From: Microcella sp.
Lineage (GTDB): Bacteria > Actinomycetota > Actinomycetes > Actinomycetales > Microbacteriaceae
NCBI RefSeq assembly: GCF_025808395.1
Contig: NZ_CP075524.1
Coordinates: 310,001 to 374,000, forward strand
DNA length: 64,000 bases
Reading direction: 5' to 3'
Under the pieces are notes generated by a model. That model searched no databases. It was not told where the DNA came from and saw nothing but the letters and a program-made list of their open reading frames with translations. Below, in pieces: positions 1 through 10,836 of the stretch. The position numbers were made by a program, and so were the translations under genes. How positions within the stretch are numbered: the first letter of the stretch is position 1; the number at the start of each line of letters is the position of its first letter.

Positions 1-1487
<1,487 letters not shown>

Positions 1488-1490
1488 GGC

Positions 1491-1509
1491 GGGCGCGCTG
1501 AGCGCGCCC
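1491..1509 (+). promoter_or_regulatory. Intercistronic hairpin between atpA and atpG
   Basis: Two perfectly complementary 8-nt arms (GGGCGCGC at 1491-1498 and GCGCGCCC at 1502-1509) are separated by a 3-nt TGA loop and begin 3 nt after the atpA stop. No T-run follows, so a full terminator is unlikely in the middle of an essential operon. A partial attenuator or an mRNA-stability element that lowers gamma relative to alpha is plausible, but that role is inferred. Confidence 0.5.
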
Positions 1510-1565
1510 CATCCACTCGCCCAGAACGTTCACGACAGCACCGACCAAGAAACGGAAACCAGCAC

Positions 1566-2465
1566 ATGGGAGCGCAACTTCGGGTCTACCGGCAGAAGAT
1601 TCGTTCTGCCCAGACGACCAAGAAGATCACGCGCGCGATGGAGCTCATCTCCGCCTCGCGGATTCAGAAGGCGCAAGCGCGCATGGCGGCCTCGGGGCCG
1701 TACGCTCGCGCCGTGACGCGAGCGGTCTCGGCCGTCGCGACGTACTCGAACGTCGATCACGTGCTGACCACTGAGCGCGAGAACCCGACGCGAGCCGCCG
1801 TCGTCGTCTTCACCTCAGACCGAGGCCTCGCGGGTGCCTTCAGCTCGCAGGCGATTCGCGAGGCGAACGAGTTGCGCACGCGACTCGAAGACGAGGGTCG
1901 CGAGGTCGTGAACTACGTCGTCGGCCGCAAAGCGGTGTCGTACTACGCATTCCGCCGCCGCGCCGTCGAGAAGCAGTGGACGGGCAACACCGACCAGCCC
2001 GAGTTCGCGACGGCGAAAGAGATCGCCGACACCCTCGTCGAGGCCTTCGTTCGCGGTGGTGCCGAGGGGGGTGTCGACGAGATTCACATCGTCTACAACC
2101 GCTTCGTCAGCCTCGTCACCCAGACTCCCGAGATCGTGCGCGTGCTGCCGCTCGAGGTCGTCGACGGTGTCGACGAGCCCGGAGACACCGAGGTTCTGCC
2201 GCTCTACGAGTTCGAGCCCGAGGTCGATCAGGTGCTCGACTCGCTCTTGCCGGTCTACATCGAGAGCCGAATCTTCAACGCCATGCTGCAGTCGGCTGCG
2301 TCAGAGCACGCCGCGCGCCAGAAGGCGATGAAGTCGGCCAGCGACAACGCCGACAAGCTGATTCTCGACTACACCCGACTGGCGAACAACGCTCGCCAGG
2401 CCGAGATCACTCAACAGATTTCTGAGATCGTGGGCGGCGCAGACGCCCTCAGCTCAGCCAAGTAA
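1566..2465 (+). CDS. atpG: F1 ATP synthase subunit gamma
   Basis: Gamma is the central rotating stalk that couples proton flow through F0 to conformational change in the alpha3beta3 head. The 299-residue product opens with the conserved MGAQLRVYRQKIRSAQTTKK and has ITRAMELISASRI in the N-terminal helix. The C-terminal helix carries NARQAEITQQISEIVGGA, the typical end of the coiled coil that sits inside the head. Length matches the actinobacterial family. The ATG is preceded by a gap of about 75 nt after atpA that contains a GC hairpin. A 29-nt gap with an AGGAAG-type ribosome binding site leads to atpD. Confidence 0.98.
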   Translation: MGAQLRVYRQKIRSAQTTKKITRAMELISASRIQKAQARMAASGPYARAVTRAVSAVATYSNVDHVLTTERENPTRAAVVVFTSDRGLAGAFSSQAIREANELRTRLEDEGREVVNYVVGRKAVSYYAFRRRAVEKQWTGNTDQPEFATAKEIADTLVEAFVRGGAEGGVDEIHIVYNRFVSLVTQTPEIVRVLPLEVVDGVDEPGDTEVLPLYEFEPEVDQVLDSLLPVYIESRIFNAMLQSAASEHAARQKAMKSASDNADKLILDYTRLANNARQAEITQQISEIVGGADALSSAK

Positions 2466-2494
2466 GCACAGTTCTGACGACAGGAAGAAAAACA

Positions 2495-3958
<1,464 letters not shown>

Positions 3959-3960
3959 TC

Positions 3961-4221
3961 ATGGCCGAACTCAGGGTCAGCGTCGTGTCTGCCGACCGCG
4001 AGGTGTGGTCGGGCGTCGCGAAGCAGATCGTCGCGCGCACGACCGAGGGTGAGATTGGCATTCTGCCGGGCCACGAACCGGTGCTCGGCATTCTGAGTTC
4101 GGGTGAAGTGCGCATCACCCCGACCGAGGGTGCTGTCATCGTCGCGCAGGCCGAAGACGGTTTTCTGTCGGTCGAGAACGACACGGTGACGATCGTGGCG
4201 GGCGCCGCCGCGCTGGTCTAG
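3961..4221 (+). CDS. atpC: F1 ATP synthase subunit epsilon, short form lacking the C-terminal helices
   Basis: Epsilon joins gamma to the c-ring and in many bacteria inhibits ATP hydrolysis through a two-helix C-terminal domain. This product has only 86 residues and consists of the N-terminal beta-sandwich: it begins AELRVSVVSADREVWSGVA, contains GEIGILPGHEPVLGIL, and ends at IVAGAAALV just where the sandwich ends in the E. coli protein (about 139 residues). The stop codon is clean and the next gene begins 4 nt later, so this looks like a genuine short form and not a frameshift. Loss of the helical domain implies no epsilon-type inhibition; that consequence is inferred. Confidence 0.96.
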   Translation: MAELRVSVVSADREVWSGVAKQIVARTTEGEIGILPGHEPVLGILSSGEVRITPTEGAVIVAQAEDGFLSVENDTVTIVAGAAALV

Positions 4222-4225
4222 CACT

Positions 4226-4747
4226 GTGCTCGTCGCGATGGCGGGCTTGCCGGGCTCGGGCAAGAGCACGGTCGCCGAAGCACTCGCGCGAGAGATCGGG
4301 GTGCCCGTCGTCTCGGTCGACCCACTCGAGTCGGCGATTCTTCGCGCCGGAATCGGTGCCGACCAGCCGACCGGCCTCGCGGCCTATCTCGTCGCCGAGA
4401 CGATCGCCGACGCCGTGCTGCGCTCTGGCCAGGGCGTCATCGTCGACGCCGTCAATGCGGTCTCCCCGGCGCGCGACCAGTGGGTGCTGCTCGGTGAGAG
4501 GCTGGGCGTCGACGTGCGGTTCGTCGAGACCATCTGCAGCGATCGGCTGCTGCACCGCCGCCGTCTCGAAGAGCGTCGTCGCGATCTGCTGCACATCGCC
4601 GAACCGACGTGGCACGCTGTCGAGCAGAGCCTCGACGAGTATGCGGCCTGGTCGGGCCTGGCAGAGGCTCGCCCGCGGCTGACTCTCGACACGGTCGAGC
4701 CGGTGCCCGAGCTCGTCGACCGCATCGTCGCGTTCCTTCGCGACTGA
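4226..4747 (+). CDS. Small P-loop kinase-like ATPase (AAA_33 type)
   Basis: A 173-residue single-domain P-loop protein. The Walker A motif GLPGSGKST lies at residues 7-15, and the overall pattern (VSVDPLESAI, VIVDAVNAVSPAR, DVRFVETICSD, then RRR/ERRRD) is that of zeta-toxin/gluconate-kinase-like small-molecule or nucleic-acid-end kinases of the AAA_33 group. The substrate is not evident. The GTG start is 4 nt after atpC, and the stop overlaps the start of the yaaA-like gene by one base (TGATG), so it reads as part of one transcript with both neighbours. Function beyond phosphotransferase chemistry cannot be assigned. Confidence 0.8.
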   Translation: MLVAMAGLPGSGKSTVAEALAREIGVPVVSVDPLESAILRAGIGADQPTGLAAYLVAETIADAVLRSGQGVIVDAVNAVSPARDQWVLLGERLGVDVRFVETICSDRLLHRRRLEERRRDLLHIAEPTWHAVEQSLDEYAAWSGLAEARPRLTLDTVEPVPELVDRIVAFLRD

Positions 4748-5514
4748 TGCAGATTCTGCTGCCCCCGTCTGAGACCAAGCGCGACGGCGGATGGGGCCCT
4801 GCGCTCGATCTCGACACTTTGTCGCACCCCGAGCTCTCGACGGCCCGTCGCGAGGTGCTCGATGCCGTTCGAGCGCTCTCGCCCGATGAGGCGGCCGCTG
4901 CACGCGCGCTCAAGCTCGGCGCCAAGGCCGCCGCTGTCGAGATCGCGCGCAACCGAGAGCTCGAGAGCAGCCAGACTATGCCGGCGATCGAGCGCTACAC
5001 CGGCGTGCTGTTCGACGCGCTGGCCGTGCAGGAATGGCAGCGGGATGCTCGCCGGCGAGCATCCCGTCACCTCATGGTGCACTCGGCCCTGTTCGGGCTC
5101 GTGGCGGCCGACGATCTGATTCCTGCGTACCGCCTGTCGCACGACAGTCGGCTGCCCGGAGTGAGATTGAGGTCGCACTGGGCGCAGCTCAACGCCGCAG
5201 TGCTGCGGAGTCTCGACGGGCCGCTCATCGATCTTCGGTCGGCGGGCTATGCCTCGCTCGGGCCGTTGCCCGACCGCGATGATGCAGTCACGGTGCGGGT
5301 CGTCGCTGTCGGCGACGACGGCGTCGCACGCGCTCTCAACCACTTCAACAAGAAGGGCAAGGGCGAGTTCGTGCGCGCGCTGCTCTCGGCCGGCCCGCTG
5401 CCGTCGTCGATCGATGCGGTGTGCCGAGTGTCGACCGAGCTCGGCTGGCCCTTGCGTCAGTGCGCAGCTCGTGAGCTCGAGCTCGTCGTGCCCGGAGTGC
5501 TGCCGCCCCGCTGA
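4747..5514 (+). CDS. yaaA: YaaA/DUF328 family protein, peroxide-stress type
   Basis: A 255-residue protein of the UPF0246/YaaA family. Members in E. coli limit intracellular iron and DNA damage under hydrogen peroxide, and the fold binds DNA. Seen here: the family N-terminus MQILLPPSETKRDGG, a central AIERYTGVLFDAL block, HLMVHSALFGLV, DLIPAYRLSHDSRLPG, and the C-terminal NHFNKKGKGEFVRALL signature. The ATG at 4747 overlaps the stop of the preceding kinase. An in-frame extension back to 4609 exists but would lie wholly within the kinase gene and lacks family similarity, so it was not used. Confidence 0.9.
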   Translation: MQILLPPSETKRDGGWGPALDLDTLSHPELSTARREVLDAVRALSPDEAAAARALKLGAKAAAVEIARNRELESSQTMPAIERYTGVLFDALAVQEWQRDARRRASRHLMVHSALFGLVAADDLIPAYRLSHDSRLPGVRLRSHWAQLNAAVLRSLDGPLIDLRSAGYASLGPLPDRDDAVTVRVVAVGDDGVARALNHFNKKGKGEFVRALLSAGPLPSSIDAVCRVSTELGWPLRQCAARELELVVPGVLPPR

Positions 5515-5559
5515 GCCGGGCCGTGCTGCCGCCCCGCCCAGCGGGCCGGGCGACTGCGG

Positions 5560-6147
5560 CTACCGGGCGCGCCAGCAGCCGACGACGTGGTCGTCGACGA
5601 GCCCCGCCGACTGCATGAGCGCGTAGGCGGTGGTCGGGCCGACGAAGCGCAGACCGCGCTGCTTGAGCGCAGACGCCAGCGCGCGCGACTCCGCCGTCTG
5701 AGCGGGCACGTCGGCGAGTGCGGCCAGCCGCTCGCGACGCGGCGCTGGCTGATGCGACCAGATGAGCGCGTCGAGGCCGCCGGGGTCGACGCTGAGCCAC
5801 TCGGTCAGCACTCGCGCGTTGGCGAGGGTCGCGGTGATCTTCGCGCGGTTGCGGATGATGCCCTCATCGCTCATGAGCCGCGTGACATCGCCGTCGTCGT
5901 AGGCGGCGATGCGCGCCCAGTCGAACGCATGGAAGGCACGACGAAACCCGTCGCGTCGCCGCAAGATGGTGATCCACGACAGGCCGCTCTGAAAGGCCTC
6001 GAGCGTCAGCTTCTCGAACAGGGGGCGGTCGCCTCGCAGCTCGACGCCCCACTCGTCATCGTGATAGGCCGCGTACACCGGGTCAGCACCGACCCACGCG
6101 CATCGCGCGACGCCGTCGTCGGCCACGCGAATCGATGCCACCGTCAT
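5560..6147 (-). CDS. tag: DNA-3-methyladenine glycosylase I
   Basis: Base-excision repair enzyme that removes 3-methyladenine from alkylated DNA. The 195-residue product carries the Tag zinc-binding set: Cys16 in CAWVG, His29 in AAYHDDEWG, and His187 and Cys191 in DDHVVGC. The core GLSWITILRRRDGFRRAF and SDEGIIRNRAKI are typical of the helix-hairpin-helix fold of this family. The start codon overlaps the stop of the upstream ogt gene by 4 nt (ATGA), so the two alkylation-repair genes form a two-gene operon. It converges on yaaA with a 45-nt gap containing GC-rich inverted sequence. Confidence 0.96.
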   Translation of the reverse strand: MTVASIRVADDGVARCAWVGADPVYAAYHDDEWGVELRGDRPLFEKLTLEAFQSGLSWITILRRRDGFRRAFHAFDWARIAAYDDGDVTRLMSDEGIIRNRAKITATLANARVLTEWLSVDPGGLDALIWSHQPAPRRERLAALADVPAQTAESRALASALKQRGLRFVGPTTAYALMQSAGLVDDHVVGCWRAR

Positions 6148-6647
6148 CGGTGGGGGATGCCCTCATGGTCGAGCAGCCACACTTTCGTGACGACGCCGTC
6201 GCCGGCGCTGTAGCCGGTGATGCGCGCGTCGCTCGCGAGCACACGATGGCAGGGCACGAGCAGAGGCACGGGATTCGCACCGACGGCGCCGCCCACCGCG
6301 CGGCCCGCGGTCGGTCGGCCGGTCGCGCGGCCGAGCTCGCCGTACCCGCGCACATCGCCGAAAGGGATGGCTTGCAGCTGCCGCCAGATGTCGAGCTGAA
6401 ACGGCGTGCCGATGAGTCGCACCGGCACGGTGAAGTCGGTGCGCCGACCGGCGAAGTACTGCGCGAGCTCTGTCGCAGTGCGCCGCAGCACCGGGGTGGG
6501 CGAGTCTGGTGCGCCGTCGGTCGTCAGCCGGCCCTGGGTGGCGATCTCGAGCCGCGTGACCGCATCACCGTCGCTGTGCAGGGCGATGCGACCGATCGGC
6601 GAGTCGATCGTGAGCAGGCCGGGTGCGGGTGCTGAGCGGGGTGTCAT
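6144..6647 (-). CDS. ogt: Methylated-DNA--protein-cysteine S-methyltransferase
   Basis: Suicide repair protein that transfers the methyl group of O6-methylguanine or O4-methylthymine to its own cysteine. The 167-residue product has the active-site PCHR at residues 132-135 with Cys133 as acceptor, the recognition-helix region GRPTAGRAVGGAVGANP (RAVGGA with the Asn hinge), and FQLDIWRQLQAIPFGDVRGYGELG upstream. Domain order is N-terminal beta domain, then the C-terminal DNA-binding/methyltransferase domain. Translationally coupled to tag through ATGA. The Ogt type (no AdaA domain) is clear; whether it is inducible cannot be told from the sequence. Confidence 0.96.
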   Translation of the reverse strand: MTPRSAPAPGLLTIDSPIGRIALHSDGDAVTRLEIATQGRLTTDGAPDSPTPVLRRTATELAQYFAGRRTDFTVPVRLIGTPFQLDIWRQLQAIPFGDVRGYGELGRATGRPTAGRAVGGAVGANPVPLLVPCHRVLASDARITGYSAGDGVVTKVWLLDHEGIPHR

Positions 6648-6740
6648 GCACCGAGGCTAACGCGAGCGAGCATCCGGGCACTGGCGGTTTTCAGACATGG
6701 GGATGGCGAACGCTCGGCGGAGTCGGGGGAGGATAGGAGC

Positions 6741-7721
6741 ATGACGACTATGCCGCTTCGACACCTCGGCCGTTCTGACCTGCTCGTGAGCGCGGTCGGC
6801 CTCGGGTGCAACAACTTCGGCCGACCGGGCGCGGCCACCGAAGAGCAGGCAGGAACGTCGAGAGTGCTGCACGCTGCCATCGATCACGGCATCACGCTGC
6901 TCGACACGGCAGAGATGTACGGCTACAGCCACGGGCGCAGCGAGACGCTCATGGGGGCTGCCCTCGTGGGTCGGCGCGACCAGGTCGTGCTCGCGACGAA
7001 GTTCGGCCACGTCGAGGCGAAGAACCCCGACCTTCCTGACGTGCCGCACGGCTCTCGCGCCTACATCCGCGCCTCGGTCGAGGGCTCGCTGCGCCGGCTG
7101 CGCACCGACTACATCGATCTCTACCAGCTGCACACCCCCGACCCCCAGACCCCCGTCGACGAGACGCTCGCCGCCCTGCACGAGCTCGTCGACGCCGGCT
7201 ATGTGCGATACCTCGGCCACTCGAACTTCAGCGCGACGCAGCTGCTCGAGGCTGAGGCAGCCGCGACCGCGGCGCAGCATCCCCGATTCATCTCGGCCCA
7301 GAACGAATACAGCCTCATCGTGCGAGACGCCGATGACGACCTGATTCCGGCCGCAGAACGCTCCGGGGTCGGCCTGCTGCCCTACTTTCCGCTGCACAAC
7401 GGCCTGCTCACGGGCAAGTTCACGAGGGCGGGCGGCCCGGCCGACACCCGCATCATGCGGCAGCGCCCGCACGTGGTCGACGAGGCCCCGTGGGATGCCC
7501 TCGAGGGCTACGCCGATTTCTGCGCAGATCGCGGCATCGGGATGCTCGAGGCGACCATCGGCTGGCTGCTGAGCCGCCCTGCCATGGGTTCGGTGATCGC
7601 CGGGGCGACGAGTGTCGAGCAGGTCGCGCAGAACGCTGCGGCCGCGTCGGCCTGGCAGCCTGACGCCGACGAGCTGGCGCTCATCGACGAGCTCTTTCCG
7701 CCTGGTGCTGCCGAGCGCTAG
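6741..7721 (+). CDS. Aldo/keto reductase
   Basis: NADPH-dependent oxidoreductase of the TIM-barrel aldo/keto reductase superfamily, 326 residues. The catalytic tetrad is visible as Asp55 (LLDTAEMY), Tyr60, Lys87 (VLATKFG) and His131 (QLHTPDP). The C-terminal cofactor region GSVIAGATSVEQVAQNAAAA is typical of the YajO/Tas-like subgroup acting on small aldehydes and ketones; the exact substrate is unknown. The ATG follows a strong GGAGGATAGGAG ribosome binding site. Its stop codon overlaps the stop of the convergent gene in a shared CTAG at 7718-7721. Confidence 0.93.
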   Translation: MTTMPLRHLGRSDLLVSAVGLGCNNFGRPGAATEEQAGTSRVLHAAIDHGITLLDTAEMYGYSHGRSETLMGAALVGRRDQVVLATKFGHVEAKNPDLPDVPHGSRAYIRASVEGSLRRLRTDYIDLYQLHTPDPQTPVDETLAALHELVDAGYVRYLGHSNFSATQLLEAEAAATAAQHPRFISAQNEYSLIVRDADDDLIPAAERSGVGLLPYFPLHNGLLTGKFTRAGGPADTRIMRQRPHVVDEAPWDALEGYADFCADRGIGMLEATIGWLLSRPAMGSVIAGATSVEQVAQNAAAASAWQPDADELALIDELFPPGAAER

Positions 7722-8767
7722 TCGATCGACTCGATCGGCTGCGGGTCGATGTTGAGGTCGCGGTTGAGTGCCGCCGCCTGCTCGTTGAGCGCGGTGAACT
7801 CGTCGAGCAGCGCGTTGTAGGTGTCGATGAGGGCGTTGGTGGCATCGATGCGCGCGTTCAGATCGGCCTGTCGAGCGATGAGCGCGTCGCGGTCTCGCTG
7901 GAAGGCCGACTGGCTTGTGTAGCCGCCAGGGCGGTCAGCGCGTGCGTTGAACGCGGCGATGTCGGCCTCGAGCTGAGCGGCGACCAGCTCGGCCTGCTGC
8001 TGATCGGCTTCGATCTGCACGACGAGCGCCTCGAGTTCTGCACCGAGTCGCTGCAGCTCGGCTTCGAGCTCGACGAAGATCGCGTCGATGCCCTGCCACA
8101 GGGTGACGACGACGCTGCGGTCGTCGAAGTACTCGGCATAGTGCTGCTCGAGCTCCTCAGGCAGCTCGGCGATCTCGGTGCCGAGAATGGCGTAGAGCTC
8201 GGGCACGCGCGACCGCGGGTCGAATGCCTCGTACGAGGCGATGCGGTCGACCAGCTCGTGGTCGGGGCCGAGCTCGGCGAAGGTGCGCTCGAGCGGTTCT
8301 TCGAGCGCGGCCTTCTCGTCGGCGCTCAAGCGGTCCCAGGCCGCGTGCAGCATCTCGTGCGCCGCGACGACCACCTCGAAGTCGGCGAGGTCGGGGTTGG
8401 TGATGTCGTAGATGAAGATGCGCGCGTCGGCGAACGTGAAGCACCCGAGCACTCCGATGCCTGGTTCGTCGCGCGAGCAGTAGAGATCGAAGCTCTCGGC
8501 CGGCACCAGTTCGGGCTTGCTCGCGAGAAAGACGAAGGCGCCGCGCTCGCTCATCGCGGCGCGGTCGATGTAGCCGGCGACGGCGGGGCTGGGCTCGAAG
8601 CGATGCACGGTGATCGCGTCGCCCACGAGGCGCGGGTTCGCGGCCGCCCACCCGGCACCGGCGAGCACGGCCGACTGCGCCACGATGCTGACGGCCGCCA
8701 GGGCGACGAGCAGTGCACGCCCGATGCGTGCGGCACGACGGCGCGGCGGGGCCTCGAGGTCGGTCAC
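7718..8767 (-). CDS. Membrane-anchored protein with HExxH motif and C-terminal coiled coil, putative metallopeptidase
   Basis: A 349-residue protein I do not recognise as a named family. Seen: a basic N-terminus (PPRRRAARIGRA), one transmembrane segment at about residues 17-40, an extracytoplasmic domain with two cysteines (DLYCSRDEPGIGVLGC) likely disulfide-bonded, the sequence VVVAAHEMLHAAWD with HExxH at residues 137-141, and Glu190 or Glu198 in VPELYAILGTE as candidate third zinc ligand. From about residue 222 to the end it is strongly heptad-like (ELEAELQRLGAELEAL and onward), a long coiled coil. The layout suggests a cell-surface zinc peptidase or a degenerate relative on a stalk. Activity is inferred from the motif only. 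Confidence 0.7.
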   Translation of the reverse strand: MTDLEAPPRRRAARIGRALLVALAAVSIVAQSAVLAGAGWAAANPRLVGDAITVHRFEPSPAVAGYIDRAAMSERGAFVFLASKPELVPAESFDLYCSRDEPGIGVLGCFTFADARIFIYDITNPDLADFEVVVAAHEMLHAAWDRLSADEKAALEEPLERTFAELGPDHELVDRIASYEAFDPRSRVPELYAILGTEIAELPEELEQHYAEYFDDRSVVVTLWQGIDAIFVELEAELQRLGAELEALVVQIEADQQQAELVAAQLEADIAAFNARADRPGGYTSQSAFQRDRDALIARQADLNARIDATNALIDTYNALLDEFTALNEQAAALNRDLNIDPQPIESID

Positions 8768-8795
8768 GTTTCCACGGTAGCGCGCGGCAGGTGCC

Positions 8796-9359
8796 TCAGC
8801 GTGCCAACACCGCGATGGCCGCGTTGAGGGTCGTCGCGAAGAGAGTCCAGAACCAATACGGAATCAGCAGCGCGGCGGCCAACTTGCTCACATCGCCGAA
8901 GCGGATGATGGCGGCGAGGATGGCGAAGTTGAGCACGACGATGAGCCCGAGCGCGAACCAGACCCCTGGGGCGCCGATGAGCGACCCGAGGCCGAAGAAT
9001 GCCGGGGTCCAGATCGCGTTGAGCACGAGCTGCACGACGTAGGCCTTGAGTGCTCGCGTGCGCTCGAGCGAAGCCGGTGCCTTCCAGATCAGCCAGGCGG
9101 CGATGGCCATGGCGAGGTAGAGCACCGTCCAGACCGGCCCGAACACCGCATTGGGCGGGTTCCACATGGGTTTCGGAGTCTCGGCGTACCAGCCGTCGAT
9201 CGCCGACGCGGAGGTGATCGAGCCGAACGCGGCGACGGCGGCGACGATCGCGATGAACGCGACGAGCGCCAACGCCGAATGGCTGCGCGCGCGTGGCGCG
9301 GTGGGTGCTGTCGACGAGCCGGCGGTCGACCGGTCTGCTGCCGCGCCACTCGTCGTCAT
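8796..9359 (-). CDS. tspO: TspO/MBR family tryptophan-rich membrane protein
   Basis: Five-helix membrane protein of the TspO/benzodiazepine receptor family, which binds porphyrins and related molecules and modulates stress responses. The 187-residue product has a Ser/Thr/Ala-rich cytoplasmic N-terminus, then helices starting at ALALVAFIAIVAAVAAF. Family-specific blocks are WYAETPKPMWNPPNAVFGPVWTVLY and LNAIWTPAFFGLGSL, with PYWFWTLFATTLNAAI near the end. The trailing Trp-rich helix matches the ligand pocket of bacterial TspO. Separated by 28 nt from the start of the HExxH gene on the same strand, so the two may be co-transcribed. Confidence 0.92.
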   Translation of the reverse strand: MTTSGAAADRSTAGSSTAPTAPRARSHSALALVAFIAIVAAVAAFGSITSASAIDGWYAETPKPMWNPPNAVFGPVWTVLYLAMAIAAWLIWKAPASLERTRALKAYVVQLVLNAIWTPAFFGLGSLIGAPGVWFALGLIVVLNFAILAAIIRFGDVSKLAAALLIPYWFWTLFATTLNAAIAVLAR

Positions 9360-9471
9360 CGCACCTCCCTCGCGCGTGAGCGACGCTAGACGGCTTTGCT
9401 CCGAGCCTCCTGCGTGTCGACTGCACGTCGGCTCGCCGGCAGCCGAGTCGCCGACCGGCGGGTGACCGTGC

Positions 9472-10836
9472 TCAGTGCCCGGTGAGCGGCGCCATCGCTC
9501 GAGCCACGAGCGACGGCCGGCGGGTGATGCGCTGCTCGGCGTCGGCGGCGGTCATGGCGAGCAGGCCGGCGTTGGCGCCGATGAACCGCAGGGGCTCGGG
9601 CTCCCACGACGGCGATCGGTGGCCGACCCAGGGCAGCCTCGTGAGGTCGGTCTCGTGCCCCGTGATGAGGTCGGCGAGGGTGCGCCCGGCGAGGTTGGTG
9701 GTCGACAGGCCGTCGCCGACGTACCCTCCCGCAGAGCCGATGCCCGACTGCGGGTCGTAGGTGACGCTCGCGTGCCAGTCGCGCGGCACGCCGAGCGGCC
9801 CGCCCCACCGGTGCTCGATCTCGAGGTCGGGCAGTGCGGCGAAGAGGTCGTGCAGGGTCGCCTCGAGGTGGCGGAACACGCGGTCGACTCGGTCGTAGTC
9901 TGGGCTGATCGTGCTGCCCCAGTGGTATCGGGCGCCTCGTCCTCCGAAGGCGATGCGGTCGTCGGCTGTGCGCTGACCGTAGATGGTCAGGTTGCGGCCG
10001 TCTGAGAAGGTCTGGCCGTGCTCGATGCCGAGCTCGCTCCAGATCTGTGCGTCGAGTGGCTGCGTCGCGATCATGAGCGAGTAGAGCGGCAGCACGCGTC
10101 GACGGGTCTGGGCGACCGTGGCCGAGTAGCCTTCGAGCGCCACGACGATGTGCCGCGCGCGCACGCGTCCGCGATCGGTCTCGACGACGCCGGGCTGCCA
10201 GCGCAGCACGGTCGTCGATTCGTGGATGCTCGCGCCACGCTCTTCCACGACCCTGGCCAGTCCGCGCACGAGCTTGGCCGGGTGCAGTCGCGCACAGGCC
10301 AGCGTGTAGACCGCCCCCCGGGCGTCCCTCGCGCGAACCCGATCGGCCTGCCACAGCTCGAGCGCATCGACACCGTAGCTCTGGGCGCTGTCGACCTCGC
10401 GCTGCGCGGCACGCCACTGAACCTCGTCTCGCGCGTAGACGATCGTGCCGCCGCGCACGTAGTCGCAGTCGATGCCGGCCTCTGCCGCTGCTCGGCCCAC
10501 TTCGTCGACGGTGTCGACCATGGCGCGGCGCATCGCGAGGGCCGCTTCGCGGCCGTGCCGCTTCTCGAGTGCCGCCGTCGACGCCGGAAAGAGCGCGCTG
10601 CACCAGCCGCCGTTGCGACCCGAGGCGCCGAAGCCGGCGATCTCTTTCTCGAGCACGACGATCGACAGGGCGGGGTCTCGCTTCTGCAGCTCGTAGGCCG
10701 TCCAGAGTCCGGTGAGCCCGCCGCCGATGATCACGACGTCCGCGTCGAGGTCGCCGGGCAGGGCGGGGCGCGGCGTCAGATCATCAGCGATCGACGCGTG
10801 CCAGTAGCTCAGATCGCGGTAGTCGCTCGCGTTCAG
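9472..10836 (-). CDS. FAD-dependent amine oxidoreductase (DAO family, PuuB-like)
   Basis: Flavoprotein of the DAO/glycine-oxidase superfamily, likely oxidising a primary amine such as a (gamma-glutamyl)putrescine to an aldehyde. The first recognised start codon is a GTG at 10734, but that would begin inside the first beta strand of the FAD fold (VVIIGGGLTGLWTAY). The frame stays open upstream, and in it lie YWHASIADDLTPRPALPGD and DADV, the leader typical of PuuB-like enzymes. The only workable start is a CTG at 10834-10836, which overlaps the upstream stop as CTGA with a GGA 8 nt before it. This gives about 454 residues. FGASGRNGGW, typical of this subgroup, is intact, and YHWGSTISPDYDRV and GGYVGDGLSTTNLAGRTLADL support the assignment. 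Substrate is inferred from neighbours. Confidence 0.85.
   Translation of the reverse strand: MNASDYRDLSYWHASIADDLTPRPALPGDLDADVVIIGGGLTGLWTAYELQKRDPALSIVVLEKEIAGFGASGRNGGWCSALFPASTAALEKRHGREAALAMRRAMVDTVDEVGRAAAEAGIDCDYVRGGTIVYARDEVQWRAAQREVDSAQSYGVDALELWQADRVRARDARGAVYTLACARLHPAKLVRGLARVVEERGASIHESTTVLRWQPGVVETDRGRVRARHIVVALEGYSATVAQTRRRVLPLYSLMIATQPLDAQIWSELGIEHGQTFSDGRNLTIYGQRTADDRIAFGGRGARYHWGSTISPDYDRVDRVFRHLEATLHDLFAALPDLEIEHRWGGPLGVPRDWHASVTYDPQSGIGSAGGYVGDGLSTTNLAGRTLADLITGHETDLTRLPWVGHRSPSWEPEPLRFIGANAGLLAMTAADAEQRITRRPSLVARAMAPLTGH

Noticed and set aside
5497..5537. 15-bp direct repeat GTGCTGCCGCCCCGC at the end of the yaaA gene
   Set aside because: Two copies 26 bp apart, a small local duplication of GC-rich sequence; no sign of a mobile element or functional site.
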